Assembly: GCA_013360585.1 (NCBI GenBank)
Contig: JABWBH010000025.1
Span: 36,905 to 100,904 of the forward strand
Length of the DNA: 64,000 nucleotides
Reading direction: 5' to 3'
DNA from: Phycisphaerae bacterium
GTDB lineage: Bacteria; Planctomycetota; Phycisphaerae; UBA1845
The notes under the pieces are model-generated. The model did not search any database. It saw only the letters and a program-made list of their open reading frames with translations, and was not told the origin of the DNA. The first letter of the stretch is position 1, and every line of letters starts with the position of its first letter. Shown one piece after another: positions 62,275 to 64,000 of this stretch. A program made the translations under genes and the position numbers.

Positions 62275-64000
62275 ATGCGGTCTTCGCTTTCGTCCAACTC
62301 CGCGCCTCACCCGGAACGCGTCGTCCTCGCGCCCGAGCGGGTGCTTTCGATCGCCGGAGTCGTCGCGGTCAGCCGCGGCGACGGCAAACGTTTCGCGGAA
62401 GTGCGCCTCGAGGGAGACTGGCGCGCGCGATGTCAGCGGTCGGCGGATTACGTGCGCCGCCTGCTGGACACGGTGCAGGGGCGCGATGACGAGGCGCTGG
62501 CGTCGCTGGTTCGCGACTTTTTCGCGGACGGCGCGCCTCCTTCCGTGGCGACGCTTCTCGCACCGCCACCGGGCGATCCGGCGGTCACACGGGCGCTCGC
62601 GGCACGCGCGCTCGTTTACGGCGTCACCACCGGATTCGGCAACAACAAGGACAAGCCTTTGCGCTCGCGGGAGGACGCCCTGCGCATGCAGGTCAACCTG
62701 CTGCGCAGCCACGCCGCCGGCGTCGGGCCGCCCACTCCGGTGGAGGTCGTCCGGGCGACGATCCTGCTGCGCATCCGGTCCTTCATCGAGGGTTGCTCCG
62801 GCGTAAGACCGGAGCTGGTCGAATTCCTCGTCGAGCTGCTCAACCGGCGCGTTCACCCCTGGGTTCCGCAGCAGGGATCGGTCGGCTCGTCGGGCGACCT
62901 TTGCCCGCTGGCGCATCTTTTCCTGTGCGTGATCGGGGAAGGTCTGGCGTGGACCGACGGCGCGTCGGGCGCCAGCAGGCCTCCTGAAGCGGATCGGCAC
63001 GGCGCCCCGCGGCCCGCGCGCGAGGCGTTAGCGCAGGTCGGACTCGCCCCGCTCTCGCATCTCGAGCCGAAGGAAGGCTTGGCGCTCACAAACGGAACGA
63101 CGTTCACGACGGCTTACGCGGCGCTGGCGGTGCATGACGCGGACGTACTGCTCGGCACGGCGAACGTCGGCGCCGCGATGTCTCTTCAGGCGCTGCGGGG
63201 ATGCGCCCGGGCGCTGGACGGGAAGATTCATCGCGTGCGCCGGCACGCGGGTCAAGCGGAGGCGGCGGCGGAGATTCTCGCGTTTGCGCAAGGCGGGAAC
63301 CTCCTTGATACTTCGGATGACGTGCAGGACGCTTACTCGCTGCGTTGCGCCCCGCAGGTTCACGGCGCGGCTGCAACGGCGATCCACCACGCCGGCGACG
63401 TCCTCGAGCGGGAGATCAACGCGGTCACCGACAACCCGCTGCTTTTTGTCGAAGAGTCCGGCGGTGAAGCGGGCGACACGGACCCGGTGGACGGATTTGC
63501 CCGATGCATTTTTCAGGCGTACTCGGGAGGCAATTTTCACGGCGAACCGGTCGGGATGGTGATGGATTACCTCAAGATCGCCGTCGCGGAACTCGCCTCG
63601 ATCAGCGAGCGACGAACGCAGCACCTGCTCGACCGGCATCACAATCGGGGTCTTCCCGCGAATCTCGCGGCGGACCCGACTTCCGGGCTGAATTCGGGGC
63701 TGATGATCGCTCAGTACACGGCGGCAGCGCTGGTTTCGGAGAACAAGACGCTCGCACACCCGGCGACGGTGGACTCGATCCCGACGTCCGCCAACACGGA
63801 GGATCACGTGGCGATGGCGCCGATCGCTGCCCGTCACGCCCGACAGATTATTGACAACACCCGCAACGTGCTGGCGATCGAGCTGCTTTGCGGAGTTGAA
63901 GCGCTTGAATACCGCTGCGCCGAGCAGCCGGCGGGAGGCGCCGGCGCACGCATCAGCCCGGCGGCGGCGGCGGTTCTGCGGCTGGTGCGCGGCGGATCGA
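62275..64000 (+). CDS. hutH: Histidine ammonia-lyase, partial (runs past window edge)
   Basis: At least 575 residues are visible with no stop before the edge. It has YGVTTGFG near 116, RSHAAGVG with Ser145-His146 at the selectivity position (as in histidine lyases), and the cofactor loop GSVGSSGDLCPLAH. AVTDNPLLF, GGNFHGEPVGMVMDYLKIA and SISERR follow. The MIO prosthetic group normally forms from Ala-Ser-Gly; here it is Ser205-Ser206-Gly207. Numbering is offset by 63 from P. putida HutH, reflecting an N-terminal extension. It converts L-histidine to urocanate if true HutH. The start ATG 62275 has a weak ribosome site. Confidence 0.85.
   Translation, partial: MRSSLSSNSAPHPERVVLAPERVLSIAGVVAVSRGDGKRFAEVRLEGDWRARCQRSADYVRRLLDTVQGRDDEALASLVRDFFADGAPPSVATLLAPPPGDPAVTRALAARALVYGVTTGFGNNKDKPLRSREDALRMQVNLLRSHAAGVGPPTPVEVVRATILLRIRSFIEGCSGVRPELVEFLVELLNRRVHPWVPQQGSVGSSGDLCPLAHLFLCVIGEGLAWTDGASGASRPPEADRHGAPRPAREALAQVGLAPLSHLEPKEGLALTNGTTFTTAYAALAVHDADVLLGTANVGAAMSLQALRGCARALDGKIHRVRRHAGQAEAAAEILAFAQGGNLLDTSDDVQDAYSLRCAPQVHGAAATAIHHAGDVLEREINAVTDNPLLFVEESGGEAGDTDPVDGFARCIFQAYSGGNFHGEPVGMVMDYLKIAVAELASISERRTQHLLDRHHNRGLPANLAADPTSGLNSGLMIAQYTAAALVSENKTLAHPATVDSIPTSANTEDHVAMAPIAARHARQIIDNTRNVLAIELLCGVEALEYRCAEQPAGGAGARISPAAAAVLRLVRGGS

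Overview
The window is high-GC bacterial chromosome with housekeeping genes on both strands, broken up by repeat-rich spacers. Several features suggest Planctomycetota, most likely a Phycisphaerae-like lineage. These are a complete muropeptide/dcw cluster that ends at a FtsQ-like gene with no ftsA or ftsZ after it, an ECF sigma factor next to a von Willebrand factor A protein, a TMTC-type TPR membrane protein, S9 peptidases, and spacers full of short CCCCGGAGGGG-type hairpins. No 16S rRNA or marker phylogeny is available here, so this placement is an inference.

Layout. 226-2757: tRNA-Arg, mutY abutting it, and a PaaK/LuxE-like AMP ligase. 2827-6473 (minus): a secreted unknown, a formyltransferase-fold protein, and a secreted unknown broken by a frameshift. 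6816-6837: a 22-G homopolymer that may be an assembly artefact. 6867-12610: a MacB/FtsX-type permease, a DUF1579-like lipoprotein, and an unknown gene leading an ABC exporter pair. 12764-16834: cysK with a near-consensus promoter, a flavin reductase, tRNA-Leu, mgtE, and rplT-rpmI.

17023-33634 (minus) is the dcw cluster, transcribed mraZ, rsmH, a LysM protein, ftsL-like, ftsI, murE, murF, mraY, ftsW, murG, murC, murB, ddl, ftsQ-like. It supplies lipid II synthesis with meso-diaminopimelate (judged from a DNPR motif in MurE) and the septal synthase pair FtsW/FtsI. A phased MraZ operator lies just upstream of mraZ. A strong intrinsic terminator or attenuator sits between mraZ and rsmH.

33940-37384 (minus): a PEP-synthase-like ATP-binding protein followed by a GT4 glycosyltransferase. 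37946-43559 (plus): four co-directional genes encoding a membrane-anchored and a lipoprotein phosphodiesterase of the alkaline phosphatase superfamily, a 62-residue ribbon-helix-helix-like protein, and a membrane protein with an Oxa1/EMC3-like layout. This is the best candidate in the window for an undescribed system. 44070-49235 (minus): an FHA-GAF-PP2C regulator, a vWA protein with an anti-sigma-like N-terminus, and an ECF sigma factor. 49459-51373: small genes, including a nucleotidyltransferase paired with a 62-residue protein. 51884-64000: two S9 peptidases, a TMTC-like protein, aceE, an EamA transporter, and a histidine ammonia-lyase cut by the window edge.

A recurring oddity is degenerate repeats with about 7-bp periodicity, seen at 2262-2342, 40144-40178, 42604-42624 and 48486-48627. 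They sit at or next to stop codons inside operons, and one lies inside a reading frame. They resemble the heptanucleotide STRR repeats of cyanobacteria in form.
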